The notes beneath the pieces were generated by a model. It saw nothing but the letters and a program-made list of their open reading frames with translations. It had not been told where the DNA came from and did no database searches. Made by a program: the position numbers and the translations under genes. Positions 34,715 through 44,700 of a DNA stretch of 64,000 nucleotides are shown one piece after another (the first letter of the stretch is position 1; every line of letters starts with the position of its first letter). Source of the DNA: Perkinsus olseni. Its lineage: Eukaryota > Perkinsozoa > Perkinsida. The stretch is taken from positions 62,001 through 126,000 of the forward strand of contig JABANN010000003.1 in NCBI GenBank assembly GCA_013115125.1. The letters run 5' to 3'.

Positions 34715-35293
34715 GGAGAAGTCTTGGGTGATTGCGGCAAAACCTTGAACGGCTGAGGCGCGCGCCATATGCGGCAGCGGAGCGAAGCGAGATTTGCATG
34801 CCATTTTCAAATCGAAAGTTGTGTCACTGCCCTTTCGGGTCGCCATCATGCCGCTCGCAGAACAGTCCTGTAGGATTTGGCTGGTTAAGGTTGACAAACG
34901 TTTCACTTGTGATCCGTATAATCTACCATGTCAGACGTGTATAATTCCGTTCCCACTCAAAAAAGTCCTGTAGGATTCTAGGCAGAAGTTGACTTTCGGC
35001 AGATCACAATAACGGAGTTCTCGGAGAGCTGGAGTTCCTTTAGCAGTGAAATTCGAACAGCAGAATCTGTTCTCGGATATGCAAAGAACTGACAAGGTTA
35101 TGATCTTTACGTGCTCGTTGGTAGTACGTTTGAATGGCGGTGTCGGACATCATTTTGTGAAGATTTGGTTCGGGCCCGGTAAATTTTTCCCGGAAAGCAT
35201 GCCTAGATTCTACAGTATTCTGGCGCTAGCTCGAGGATGCATGTGTAGTGCGGAACGGATTCTTGAGCGATTACTCGAGCAGTTTGTTTCACA
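34715..35293. other. Divergent intergenic region
   Basis: This 579-bp gap lies between the helicase (minus) and the multi-TM PAS-like gene (plus) and is the presumed bidirectional promoter region. A 15-bp segment, AAGTCCTGTAGGATT, occurs near 34965-34980, and a similar stretch (cagtcctgtaggatttg) occurs near 34863-34880, so there is a short direct repeat about 100 bp apart. Confidence 0.5.
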
Positions 35294-36664
35294 ATGAATC
35301 TGTCCTTGTCTCTGGATAGAGCAGCTCTATGGCACATAGACACGCTTCAAAGGGTAATGCCGTTCATCGAGAGGGACATACCTCTGGTGCCTGAGGCTCT
35401 AGAGCATATAGCATCTGAATTGCGGTCGACCTGTGAGCGCAGGGCTGTAATATTGTACAGAGCTCTAAGTTGGCTCTTGCCTCCCTTTTTGATCGTGCTC
35501 TACTGCTTTGCTAACTGCGATGCCAGTGTTTTCGTATTGGTGTTCGTACGGCCTTTGCTTGACGGTTGGCTTGCGCCGTATATTGGCCGGGTTCCACAGA
35601 AACCGGGGCAGTCGGCGTTGTCTGCACAAGAGCTTGTGCTCTTCGGAGTCGGTCTGCACGTTATTCAGCTTATTTACCTGTGTCATACTGTAGCAATATT
35701 GAGCAGTCCTTACGGATTCTGTAGTAATATTTTCCTCTTCCTTGTCACAGGGTTCACCAGTTATTCCTACTGGGTTACCATTATACTGTGCATTGTTAAG
35801 AACGCCATAATCTCTATGGTATCTATAACACAAATTGCTGTGCTCGATACCATTCATCAGGAGTATATATCGGCCTACTGGTGCAGCTGCGCCATAGTTT
35901 TGGCGGTTCTCACTCCGGTGCATCTCGAGACCGTCGCTCGTATTGTAGCGGAGCGAGAGGCTGATAGTTATAAGTCCCACATGCATGACTTACTACGGGC
36001 GAGCTTCGATGCTACCATTTGGGTTGACAACGATCTGCGGGTCGTCGGAGACTCCGACCCTCGGCTGGATTATGTCTTCCTGACTCCGATGAGGGATAAA
36101 TCCCTGCTCGACTTTGTCGAAGACGAGACAGAACGGGAGCGGTTCGAGCTTTATGCGGCCAAGTCGAGAGCGTCGCGATCAACCACGCTGTTCCATGCAA
36201 CTTTCCGGACTGCAGCTGAAGAAGGCTGTCGACACTTCGATGCTGATGTGTATATGACCTCCAAGTACTCTTTGTGGTTGCAGGCCGGTCAGCAGCATCT
36301 GATTGGACTCCGTCTCCGAGACAACCGATCAGAGCCAGGCTCGCCTAAGCAAAGCAACGGCTGCAGCTTCCTCACTGATATATCGGGACAATGGGAGTGT
36401 CCAGAGTGCCGGTGTGTCAACTTTGACAATGCTGATACGTGTATTCTATGTGAGAGGCCTCGAGGTCAGTTGTTGGGCTCCGTAGATGGTTGCAGCTCAG
36501 TGGTGGGTCGAAGTCATCACGTGAGTCGTCACGCTGCTAGTTCGACCAAGAGCTTCATTTTCGATACCATTTATGAGGACGATGAAAGTGAGGCTGACGG
36601 AGACGAGGAGGACATGGTCGACGTTGCCGACAAGCCGGCGGGCATCCGGCAGAGGAGCCCGTGA
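35294..36664 (+). CDS. Multi-TM protein with PAS-like region and RanBP2-type zinc finger
   Basis: Intronless, 456 aa. Residues about 55-235 form roughly five hydrophobic segments (ALSWLLPPFLIVLYCF, ELVLFGVGLHVIQLIYL, IFLFLVTGFTSYSYWVTIIL, CSCAIVLAVLTPVHL). A helical linker leads to residues 242-340, which read like a PAS fold: a segment starting LLRASFDATIWVDNDLRVV, then SLLDFV.....ERERFELYAA, and a beta-rich end with LIGLRLRDN. Residues about 370-395 are a RanBP2-type zinc finger, WECPECRCVNFDNADTCILC (W-x-C-x2-C...N...C-x2-C). The C-terminus is acidic. The PAS assignment is from pattern only. A membrane sensor that passes a signal through a protein- or RNA-binding finger is possible. I do not know an established family with this order. 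Confidence 0.65.
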   Translation: MNLSLSLDRAALWHIDTLQRVMPFIERDIPLVPEALEHIASELRSTCERRAVILYRALSWLLPPFLIVLYCFANCDASVFVLVFVRPLLDGWLAPYIGRVPQKPGQSALSAQELVLFGVGLHVIQLIYLCHTVAILSSPYGFCSNIFLFLVTGFTSYSYWVTIILCIVKNAIISMVSITQIAVLDTIHQEYISAYWCSCAIVLAVLTPVHLETVARIVAEREADSYKSHMHDLLRASFDATIWVDNDLRVVGDSDPRLDYVFLTPMRDKSLLDFVEDETERERFELYAAKSRASRSTTLFHATFRTAAEEGCRHFDADVYMTSKYSLWLQAGQQHLIGLRLRDNRSEPGSPKQSNGCSFLTDISGQWECPECRCVNFDNADTCILCERPRGQLLGSVDGCSSVVGRSHHVSRHAASSTKSFIFDTIYEDDESEADGDEEDMVDVADKPAGIRQRSP

Positions 36665-36832
36665 CCTGGCTTCTCGATTGCATAATATTTTCCCCACGTC
36701 CAACCGGTCCGATAGCTGCGAGGCAGCTCTCTTGTATCTCTACGTAACATTTAATTAGCCTATTTCACAGATCTGTCGAGTTTGTGTGGGTCGAATTCAT
36801 TTTCGTACTAGTTTTATTCGATCGTTCTTCTA

Positions 36833-39800
36833 ATGCCTGGGATGGGCTCGTCTTCAGAGCCGAAGCGACGCCAGGCGTGGCGGCGCCTTCTGCCCAAGTG
36901 TTTATGTCGCAAGCAGAAGGATGAAGTGCCCCAGGATGCACAACTTATATGTGCGGTGAATGTACCCAAGCTCTGCAGTAAGTGTGTTCAGGGCTGGTCT
37001 AACTCGGTTATGACCAGCAAATACACAGTTCTCACGTTTCTGCCCAAGAACTTGTGGTACCAGTTCCACGTCTTCTCCAACGTCTACTTTCTCTGTATGG
37101 CAATGTTGCAATTAGTACCTGCTATCTCTGACTCTAATGGTAAGCCGACTATGCTCACACCTCTAGCTTTGGTGCTGGGTGTAACGGCGTTGAAGGATGC
37201 CATCGAAGACTATCGGCGGCACAGATCCGATGCGGTTGAGAATTCGAGAGTAGCAGTGAGGTTGAATGCTGGTACAGGGCAGTTGGAGAAGGTTCCGTGG
37301 TCTAGTTTGGTGGTTGGCAACGTGGTGAAGCTGCGGAAGGGTGATGCTGTTCCTGCTGATATGGTCTTGTTATCGAGCTCTGATGATACCGGCACTGTGT
37401 ATGTCGAAACTAAAGACCTCGATGGTGAGACTAATCTCAAGGCTAAGGTCTGCCTTGAAGAAACACAAGGGCTGGATGTTCGGAAGATTAACGCAGCTTC
37501 ATCGGCTCGCGTTGATGACCACCTCTGCGTTCGTATTGCCTACGAGCAGCCTACGGCGTCACTGTATTCTTTTTCCGGGTCGATCGGTATAAACAACGAG
37601 GCTCCGTTGGCTCTGTCGGCTGATCAGCTGGTTCTACGTGGATCGAGTATTAGAACCACGAAGTATGCATGGGGAGTTGTCGTCTACACAGGTCACAACA
37701 CTAGGCTGATGGTCAACTCAGCGGCATCCTCCTCGGGAAGGTACAAGCTGTCTAAGCTAATGAAGATGTACAATACACATATCTTGCAGCTGTTCGCGCT
37801 GCAGATGTTCTTCTGTGCTATATCAGCGGTCTCCTACGCTCTTTGGAGCAACCTGTGGCAGGACAACTGGTATTTAGAGCGTCCAGAAGAAACCATTGGT
37901 ACGAAGATTCGCGAGGTGATTGAAGTTTTTGGTCGGCTCGTACTTCAATTCACTCTCTTCGTCCCTATATCCCTGCTGACTACCTTGGAGATCGTGAAGG
38001 TTGTCCAAGGTTATATTATTTCTCGCGATAGAAAGATGGTCCATGGCGATGTGAAGGCGCAAACCAATTCGGCTGGCACGGCCGATGATCTGGGGTGCGT
38101 GACTCACGTGTTCTCGGACAAGACCGGCACTCTCACCGAGAACTGCATGCTCATCAACACGCTTGGTATAATGGGTGACTTGAACCGCCAATTCGGTCCG
38201 AACCCACATTTGATGCAGCCGTGTGATACTCATGTGAGCCAGAAATTCCCCACGCGAGGTATCAAGGCAGTATCGACTGGGAAGGATGAGGCCAACCTTC
38301 GGCGGTTGTTGCTTGTTCTGGGGCTCTGTCATTCTGTACTCCGACAGCAGCGGGATGAGAGCGACTCGGACGATGGGGCACATCAGGGGACCCCGGTGGC
38401 GGGTAAATTGAACTACGCCTCCTCGGTTGATACTACTGGTGGCTCTTCAAGCAGCTGTGCAGCGGAAGATCCCAAGTCTACGGATGATAGCGAGGATCTC
38501 TATGATGCATCTTCGCCGGATGAGATGGCCTTGGTGGCTGGAGCACGCGAACTCGGTTTCGAGTTTTGGGGAAGACCGAGCGCCCACAACATTGTCATGA
38601 AGTTCACCAACGACTGGGCTAGGAACTTAATTGGTCATGACGGTGGTGTTTCTGATGACACCGACTTTATAAACTATGAGGTTCTGGAAGTGCTCGAATT
38701 CGACAACGTACGCAAGCGCATGAGTGTCATGGTGCGCAGTCCCACTACGGGGAAAGTTATGCTCCTTGTGAAAGGGGCCGACTCTACAATGCTGGAGGTC
38801 GCCACGTCTGAGACAGATTCGAATGGTCTGACTACCTACTTGCTCGGCCTTGCCACTCAGGGCCTTCGGACTCTGGTTTTAGGTGTTCGTGAGCTGAGCG
38901 GTTTCCCACTCGACAACTGGCGTGCACGCTACGGTAAGGCTCGCGCAGCTGGAGATACCGATGCCCTCAGCGAGCTGATATCGGAAGCCGAGATGGGAAT
39001 TACTATCGTTGGCGCCACCGGCATCGAGGATAAGCTCCAGGATCACGTGCCGGAAACCATCTCCGAGATTCGGGCTGCTGGGGTGAGTATGTGGATTCTG
39101 ACCGGCGATAAGGTGGAGACGGCCATCAACATCGGACGGTCCAGCAATTTGATCTCTCCTAATGGGGAGAACTTCGTCATCCAGGATCCTGATATGAACG
39201 AGAAGGATATCTTGGAAAAGCTCCAGGACATATCTGACAGGGGCGCGGAGCCAAGAACTGTATCGCTGACTATATTGGGCGACTGCTTGGCAACAATCCT
39301 GAAGAGTGACGATCTCCGCGAGCAGTTCTTCTCTGTCGGGTTGACCAAGTGCGGCACGGTTATTGCTTGTCGAGTCTCCCCGGCTCAGAAGGCAGACGTT
39401 GTGGCGTGGGCACAGAAGTACCACAGCAGTGGTACCATGCTGGCAATTGGTGATGGTGCCAACGACGTGGGAATGATTGTTACTGCCGACGTGGGTGTCG
39501 GAGTTGCCGGTCGGGAGGGAGCCCAAGCAGTGAGAGCAGCAGATTTCGCAATACCGAGGTTTTGCCACTTGCAAAGGCTACTCTTCGTTCACGGTCGCGA
39601 GACTATAAGAAAAAACACGCTTTTTATATACTACACTGTGTTCAAGAACGTCGCCTTTGGTATTCTGGCTATGCTGTTCGGGCCGTTCTGCATGTTCTCC
39701 GGTTCTATCATCTACGATCCTTTCCTCAAGGCGTGGTACAACACGTTCTTTACTCTGCTTCCTGTCATGGCATACGCCATCTTTGACCGAGACCTGCCTT

Positions 39801-40567
39801 ATAATATCCTCGCTAGGTGCTCCTTCCTGTACAAGTGGCCTCGGCCCTTGTTCTCGAAGCGAGTCCTGGCAATGTGGTTTTGGCACGCCTTCTACGTTGG
39901 TGGTGCCTGTTTGATAGTGTCTACTTACTTTTCTAGTGTATTCATTAGGAATCGCCGTGGTATGGTCGTTACCACGCTTCCCGAGCTATCGGTACTCGTA
40001 ATGGTGGTCCTCATTCCTCTGATGAATCTCATGATTTATCGTTGGGTCAACTCATTTCATTGGTTCACAACTCACTTTTTGTATAATATCTGTACCGTTC
40101 TATTTGTCGCGGCTCTGTTCATCCTCTATCGCTTCTTCCTCTGGGACATCCTCTTTAATCCCATGGGTGTTGCCATATGCCTAATGGGCTGGGCAACAGC
40201 TGTTTTACCGCTCATATTCTACCATACCTATATGTCGCTCTTCAAACCTGACAACGCTCGGATTGTCAAGGAAAGGCTTCACATGGGTGTGCATGATCTG
40301 GTCATCGGTAAGGGTGGTCCGGAGGTCGGCGGTGCTGCTGAGGTCTTGGTGCCTAATCTCACCGCTATTGAGCACACGACCACGCTGGCGTCGAGTGAAG
40401 TTGCCCATGAGGCGGCTCCGAGGTCCATGCGGGATCGTGTGAACTCTACCGGTTATGCCTTCAGTGAGTCGGAGAACCAAGATAGAATCGGATTATACGC
40501 CCATAGTAAAGTGCTACAACCGCTCTCTTCGAAGCTCGGCATCTTGAGGGAGAAGTCCCCTTGGTAA
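36833..40567 (+). CDS. P4-type ATPase, phospholipid flippase
   Basis: Intronless, 1244 aa. All P4-ATPase marks are present: an N-terminal NVYFLCMAMLQLVPAIS membrane segment, the actuator motif DGETNLK, VPISLLTTLEIVK in TM4, the phosphorylation motif DKTGTLT (Asp429), SPDEMALV and KGADSTML in the nucleotide domain, LTGDKVETAINI, GDGANDVGMI, and a closing block of TM helices. The PISL motif in TM4 and the absence of ion-binding acidic residues mark lipid rather than cation transport. It moves aminophospholipids to the cytosolic leaflet, usually with a CDC50 partner, which is not seen in this window. It lies 168 bp behind the TM/PAS-like gene on the same strand. The substrate lipid is unknown. 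Confidence 0.95.
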   Translation: MPGMGSSSEPKRRQAWRRLLPKCLCRKQKDEVPQDAQLICAVNVPKLCSKCVQGWSNSVMTSKYTVLTFLPKNLWYQFHVFSNVYFLCMAMLQLVPAISDSNGKPTMLTPLALVLGVTALKDAIEDYRRHRSDAVENSRVAVRLNAGTGQLEKVPWSSLVVGNVVKLRKGDAVPADMVLLSSSDDTGTVYVETKDLDGETNLKAKVCLEETQGLDVRKINAASSARVDDHLCVRIAYEQPTASLYSFSGSIGINNEAPLALSADQLVLRGSSIRTTKYAWGVVVYTGHNTRLMVNSAASSSGRYKLSKLMKMYNTHILQLFALQMFFCAISAVSYALWSNLWQDNWYLERPEETIGTKIREVIEVFGRLVLQFTLFVPISLLTTLEIVKVVQGYIISRDRKMVHGDVKAQTNSAGTADDLGCVTHVFSDKTGTLTENCMLINTLGIMGDLNRQFGPNPHLMQPCDTHVSQKFPTRGIKAVSTGKDEANLRRLLLVLGLCHSVLRQQRDESDSDDGAHQGTPVAGKLNYASSVDTTGGSSSSCAAEDPKSTDDSEDLYDASSPDEMALVAGARELGFEFWGRPSAHNIVMKFTNDWARNLIGHDGGVSDDTDFINYEVLEVLEFDNVRKRMSVMVRSPTTGKVMLLVKGADSTMLEVATSETDSNGLTTYLLGLATQGLRTLVLGVRELSGFPLDNWRARYGKARAAGDTDALSELISEAEMGITIVGATGIEDKLQDHVPETISEIRAAGVSMWILTGDKVETAINIGRSSNLISPNGENFVIQDPDMNEKDILEKLQDISDRGAEPRTVSLTILGDCLATILKSDDLREQFFSVGLTKCGTVIACRVSPAQKADVVAWAQKYHSSGTMLAIGDGANDVGMIVTADVGVGVAGREGAQAVRAADFAIPRFCHLQRLLFVHGRETIRKNTLFIYYTVFKNVAFGILAMLFGPFCMFSGSIIYDPFLKAWYNTFFTLLPVMAYAIFDRDLPYNILARCSFLYKWPRPLFSKRVLAMWFWHAFYVGGACLIVSTYFSSVFIRNRRGMVVTTLPELSVLVMVVLIPLMNLMIYRWVNSFHWFTTHFLYNICTVLFVAALFILYRFFLWDILFNPMGVAICLMGWATAVLPLIFYHTYMSLFKPDNARIVKERLHMGVHDLVIGKGGPEVGGAAEVLVPNLTAIEHTTTLASSEVAHEAAPRSMRDRVNSTGYAFSESENQDRIGLYAHSKVLQPLSSKLGILREKSPW

Positions 40568-41759
40568 GCGAGCCACGGTGGCTTCGGTCGTTCGCTTGCA
40601 GCCTTCCATTGTGCCCGCTGAGGTACAGAGGGGTCTACTTCCTTCCGTCTAGCTGCTGCGATACCGCAGTGTATAATTGAGATGCGGTTTTGCTGCTCTG
40701 TTCTCATAATCGATTGGATGCAGCGATGGTAGCTCAGATTGGCTGTAAGTGTATACCGGCCTCGAAGAGATGTGTGATTTATAGTTAAATTCGCAGTCGT
40801 GTTAGATGCAGTACTTTAGAGCAACTCCCCTCCGTGTGAAAGAGTTGCTGGCCGGTTTGATGGCCCGTGCAACCATGCACGGGTCCGGTGTTGTGTGTTT
40901 GAACTGATGTCGATTCACAGTATCATGATTGATGTATTCATTAGCAGTCTGTAAACCTGTTGTCATCAGTGCTGCATATCTCTGTCATATTTGTATCTTT
41001 GGTTCCGCTCACAGCCTCTGTTTTATTTGGGTTTGTGGCTGTCGTACAAGGCTATACTTCGCGATAGTTGATGAGTGGTCGTGGGCTGCAGCAGCGGCAC
41101 CAAGGCCGCTATGCTTGGATTACATTATTAACTCCAATGATTTGTGTTGTAAAGTTTATTCATGCGTGGATGGACGAGCTGTTTGAGACACATGGAGGCT
41201 GTTCGCATCTTGATCTCTACACATGCGAGCATTGAAGGGAGATATCTGCGCTGACGCCGAGGTTCGCGAGTCGCGAATCGCGACAGGTATTAGGGAAGGT
41301 AGCTTTTGCCTCGGCAGGACCGCTTGTTATGCTCGTCATCGTTTGCGATGTCGAGCGTATTTAGTCGGCATGTATTTGGCGGATTCTGCTACCAGAGAGT
41401 AGGGGAGTCTTACTGCTAGCTCCGATTCTAGCTCCGGCCCTGTGTTTGGTAAGCCATGCTGGCTTTCAGGCCGTCCGCCCTCCGTGGGAAGTTTCTATTC
41501 GAAACTTGGGACAACCACTCCACATCAAAGTTGCGGGAGAACTTCTGTGGCTGCCAATTTCTGTGATTCTGACGGACTTTCTTAATACAGTCTGATGTGA
41601 TCATTCGTTGATGTTTATCGCGCTCGTTAGGGCTGCGCAACTTCCTTCGCTCAACCCGTTGTATCGTGCGCTTGCAGATGGACGCACGCCACCCTTCTCA
41701 TCGTAGGAAGCTCTCAATTCCTCATTGCTCAGCAAGTTCGCCTATTTCCTCGTTATCGT
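40568..41759. other. Long intergenic region
   Basis: A gap of 1192 bp between the flippase and xanthine dehydrogenase genes, both plus strand. No coding frame is supported. It contains two adjacent hairpins (listed separately) and the presumed promoter of the dehydrogenase gene. Confidence 0.5.
40820..40883 (+). other. Pair of adjacent perfect hairpins
   Basis: Stem 1 is an 8-bp perfect pairing of AGCAACTC (40820-40827) with GAGTTGCT (40842-40849). Stem 2 is a 7-bp perfect pairing of CCCGTGC (40864-40870) with GCACGGG (40877-40883) around the loop AACCAT. They lie about 250 bp after the flippase stop codon. They could be 3' UTR structure, a termination or processing signal, or part of a small RNA. 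The strand is assumed from the neighbouring gene. Confidence 0.45.
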
Positions 41760-44700
41760 ATGAAACCAGCGGCTCATCACACTAGGGATCGTCGCACTAA
41801 GAAACTCCTCAGAGACTATGAAGACCAGGCCATAAGAGGCCTCCGCTTTACCGTCAATGGCACGTAAGCTGGCTCGCGCTCCCGCTTATTCTGAAGGGGA
41901 GCGTCGCATGTCCTCTAATCCCTACAAGGATGGTCTGCCCTATATGGTTCAGGCCTGTCCACGTGGAAAACATCGACCCAGAATGCACCTTGCTGGAGTG
42001 GCTGAGGGCGTCTGGACTGTGTGGTACCAAATTGGTTTGTGGAGAAGGTGGATGTGGTGCGTGTACGGTGTCTGTCTACACTACTGACATCGTAACTGGC
42101 AAGGTGGGGGGGGGGGTTCGCGAATTCTTGGATCATCCATGTTGCCGCAACTTTCAGGCCGTGCACCGGTCAATAAACTCGTGTTTGGTGTCCGTCTGCG
42201 ACGTCGCCGGTTGTGAAGTAACGACGATTGAGGGTGTCAAGGTCAACGTGGGGGATCCCGAAGAGGCTGCGACGTTGTTTCGATCCGTAGGGTGACAGCT
42301 GCGAAGGCGAATGCGACAACGATGAGAATCGTTCGGGGACCGGCGGCTGCAAGTCGAACAAGCACGGTAGGTGGAGCGGAAACGCCGGCTTCGGCGACAC
42401 CGCAGCGCATCCGGTCTGTCGGATGGATGAGCGTGTATGTATGCCTCAGGGCCTGCGAACACTATGCTGCATCCAATCCAAAAAAGCCTTGCTGAGGCGC
42501 ATGGCTCCCAGTGTGGTTACTGCACCCCCGGGATGGTGATGAGCGTGTACGCCAAGTGGGCGGACGGGAAAAGACAGGTAAGATTGGCAGTAGTCAAGGG
42601 CGCTGCCTGACATCTTAGCCCCGCAGCTCGAAGCCTGTCAGATTCGCGATATCGAAGATGCGCTTGATGGGAACCTATGCCGTTGCACCGGCTATCGGCC
42701 TATCTTGCAGGGCATGTACAATCTAGCCGAAACTTCACAAGGGAACGGTGGAGATTCCATTGAGGTAGGTCGGAGGCACGGCCTCGTACGACGCCAGTTG
42801 CGCATCCGTCCTTGCTTTCGAGTGTTCGATGGTTTTTCAGAGTCTGGAATCTTGGAGCGACAACTCGTTTTTAAGTAGAAACTCTTTGACGACGGCGGAC
42901 CACACACCTTCGTCCAAGGCGCATTCGAAGGATTCTGCCGACGAGAAGCCCCTTCCTGGGAATCCTGACCGCCCGCTGTTCTTGCGCGGCCAGCACGTCG
43001 GGCACTCGTGTGACTATTATCGGCCTACTTCTCTTCACGAGCTCCTTACCATAATGACATACGTTGGAAACTACAGGTGAGTTAGAAGGCCACGAACGCT
43101 CGATCGATTCGTCGCTCGCCTGTTTGCACACTACCTCATCTGGAGTCTCGCTGCTCAGGCTCGCGGGGGGGCACTCTGAGCGGAGAATCGATAAGTTCTT
43201 CCGAGACGACCACGCCTATCCTATGGCATTGATATCAACTGCCAGAGTGAGAAGTTACCGCACAACACACTCGGTGACGTTCATGGTCGTAGGTGAAGGG
43301 TGCTATGAACTCGGTGAAGTTCGATCCCGATGGCAACCACGCTATTATCGGGTCCGCCGTCCCGCTCACCACTTTGAGGGAGCTCATCGAGCAGGCGGAC
43401 TACTGCGGATCGGATGTGTAATCGTCACTATTACGTTCCCCCTCTCGCGGTCTCGCTACAGAGCATCTCTGTCCTCGCTTTCTCAGGCTCCGTGGACTAG
43501 TCGCCATGCTCCGCCTCTTCGCCTCCGAGCACATCCGTAACGTCGCCACGCTAGGCGGTAATATCGCCACAGCCAGCCCGATCTCTGGTGAGCTCCGATC
43601 ATTGAAGCAGCCGCTCAAGTTTTGTTGTCAGATCTGAACGTCATCTGGCTAGCCGCAGGAGCCTCTTTCCAAATAGCGAGACTGTTCGAGTCGGGACAAA
43701 TTGAATACCGAGACGTAGGGTCTCCGCACTCGGGAAGAGGCATCGTGGATTTTTCTATCAGGTCCCCGTGGACGAGTTTTTCATATCTTATCGCAAAGTT
43801 GACCTGCATGACAAAGAAGTTTTAGTGAGCGTCACCGTGCCGCTCCGCTACGACAGGTTAGGTGGAGGGTTGGTGCTATCAGTCATACTGAATCGATTTC
43901 ATCTCAGTTTTCGAGTGTTCAAGCAGTCACGACGTCGCCAGGATGACCTCGCCATCGTGAATGCCGCTATTGCTGTACACACGGCAGCGAATGGTGTGAT
44001 CACTGAGGCCCGCGTAGCCCTTGGCGGGATGGCTCCTACTACCGTAAGCTCGTCAAGATCATTCCCAAAGGAAAAAGCGGATTTGGATTCAGGTTCGTGG
44101 GTTCCGGACCGAGGAATCACTGGTTGGACACTGTGTTGGCTGTCTCGAAACGACGCCGAGGGTTGTGGAGGCCGTAAAGGCTGAATTTTCATTGGCTCCC
44201 GGAACACCTGGAGGTGAGCGTTAATACCGATCTCGAGCCTGGCTACGAATGCCGTGTTCCTCCTGTTAGGCATGACCAAGTATCGTGTAGCCTTGGCTCG
44301 CTCGGTGCTGTACAAGTTCTGCATGGGCCTCGATGCAGGCGCCACTGAGTACGCGGTTCGGAGTCTTCGCTTCGCTCCAGTCTGAGATTCAGGTATGGTT
44401 TTACACCGGTCCACAAGCGTGGATTCCAGTACTATACTCCTCTCGGAGACCCCTTGGACCCTGTGGGCAAACCTGTGAAACACCTGGCTGCGGATAAGCA
44501 GGTATCTTATGCTTGGTCTTGGTCTGCTTCTCGACCCCTTCACGGCGGCGGCATGATCACCCGGTTGTTATCCCAGGTCCGTGGATGCGCTGACTATTTC
44601 GACGACATTGCATGCAGCCGCAATGAGCTCTACGTCGACTTCGTTCTCTCTACGCAGTCCACCGGGTCGGTCGTCTCCATGGATTTCTGCAGATGCCGCG

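Noticed and set aside
40820-40883. tRNA gene in the flippase-XDH gap
   Set aside because: The hairpins do not form a cloverleaf and have no T-loop GGTTCRANNCC or matching acceptor stem.
44093-44213. Apparent one-base frameshift in XDH before [14 protein letters not shown]
   Set aside because: Using the acceptor at 44092 in phase 0 gives a continuous frame ([19 protein letters not shown]...), so no frameshift is needed.
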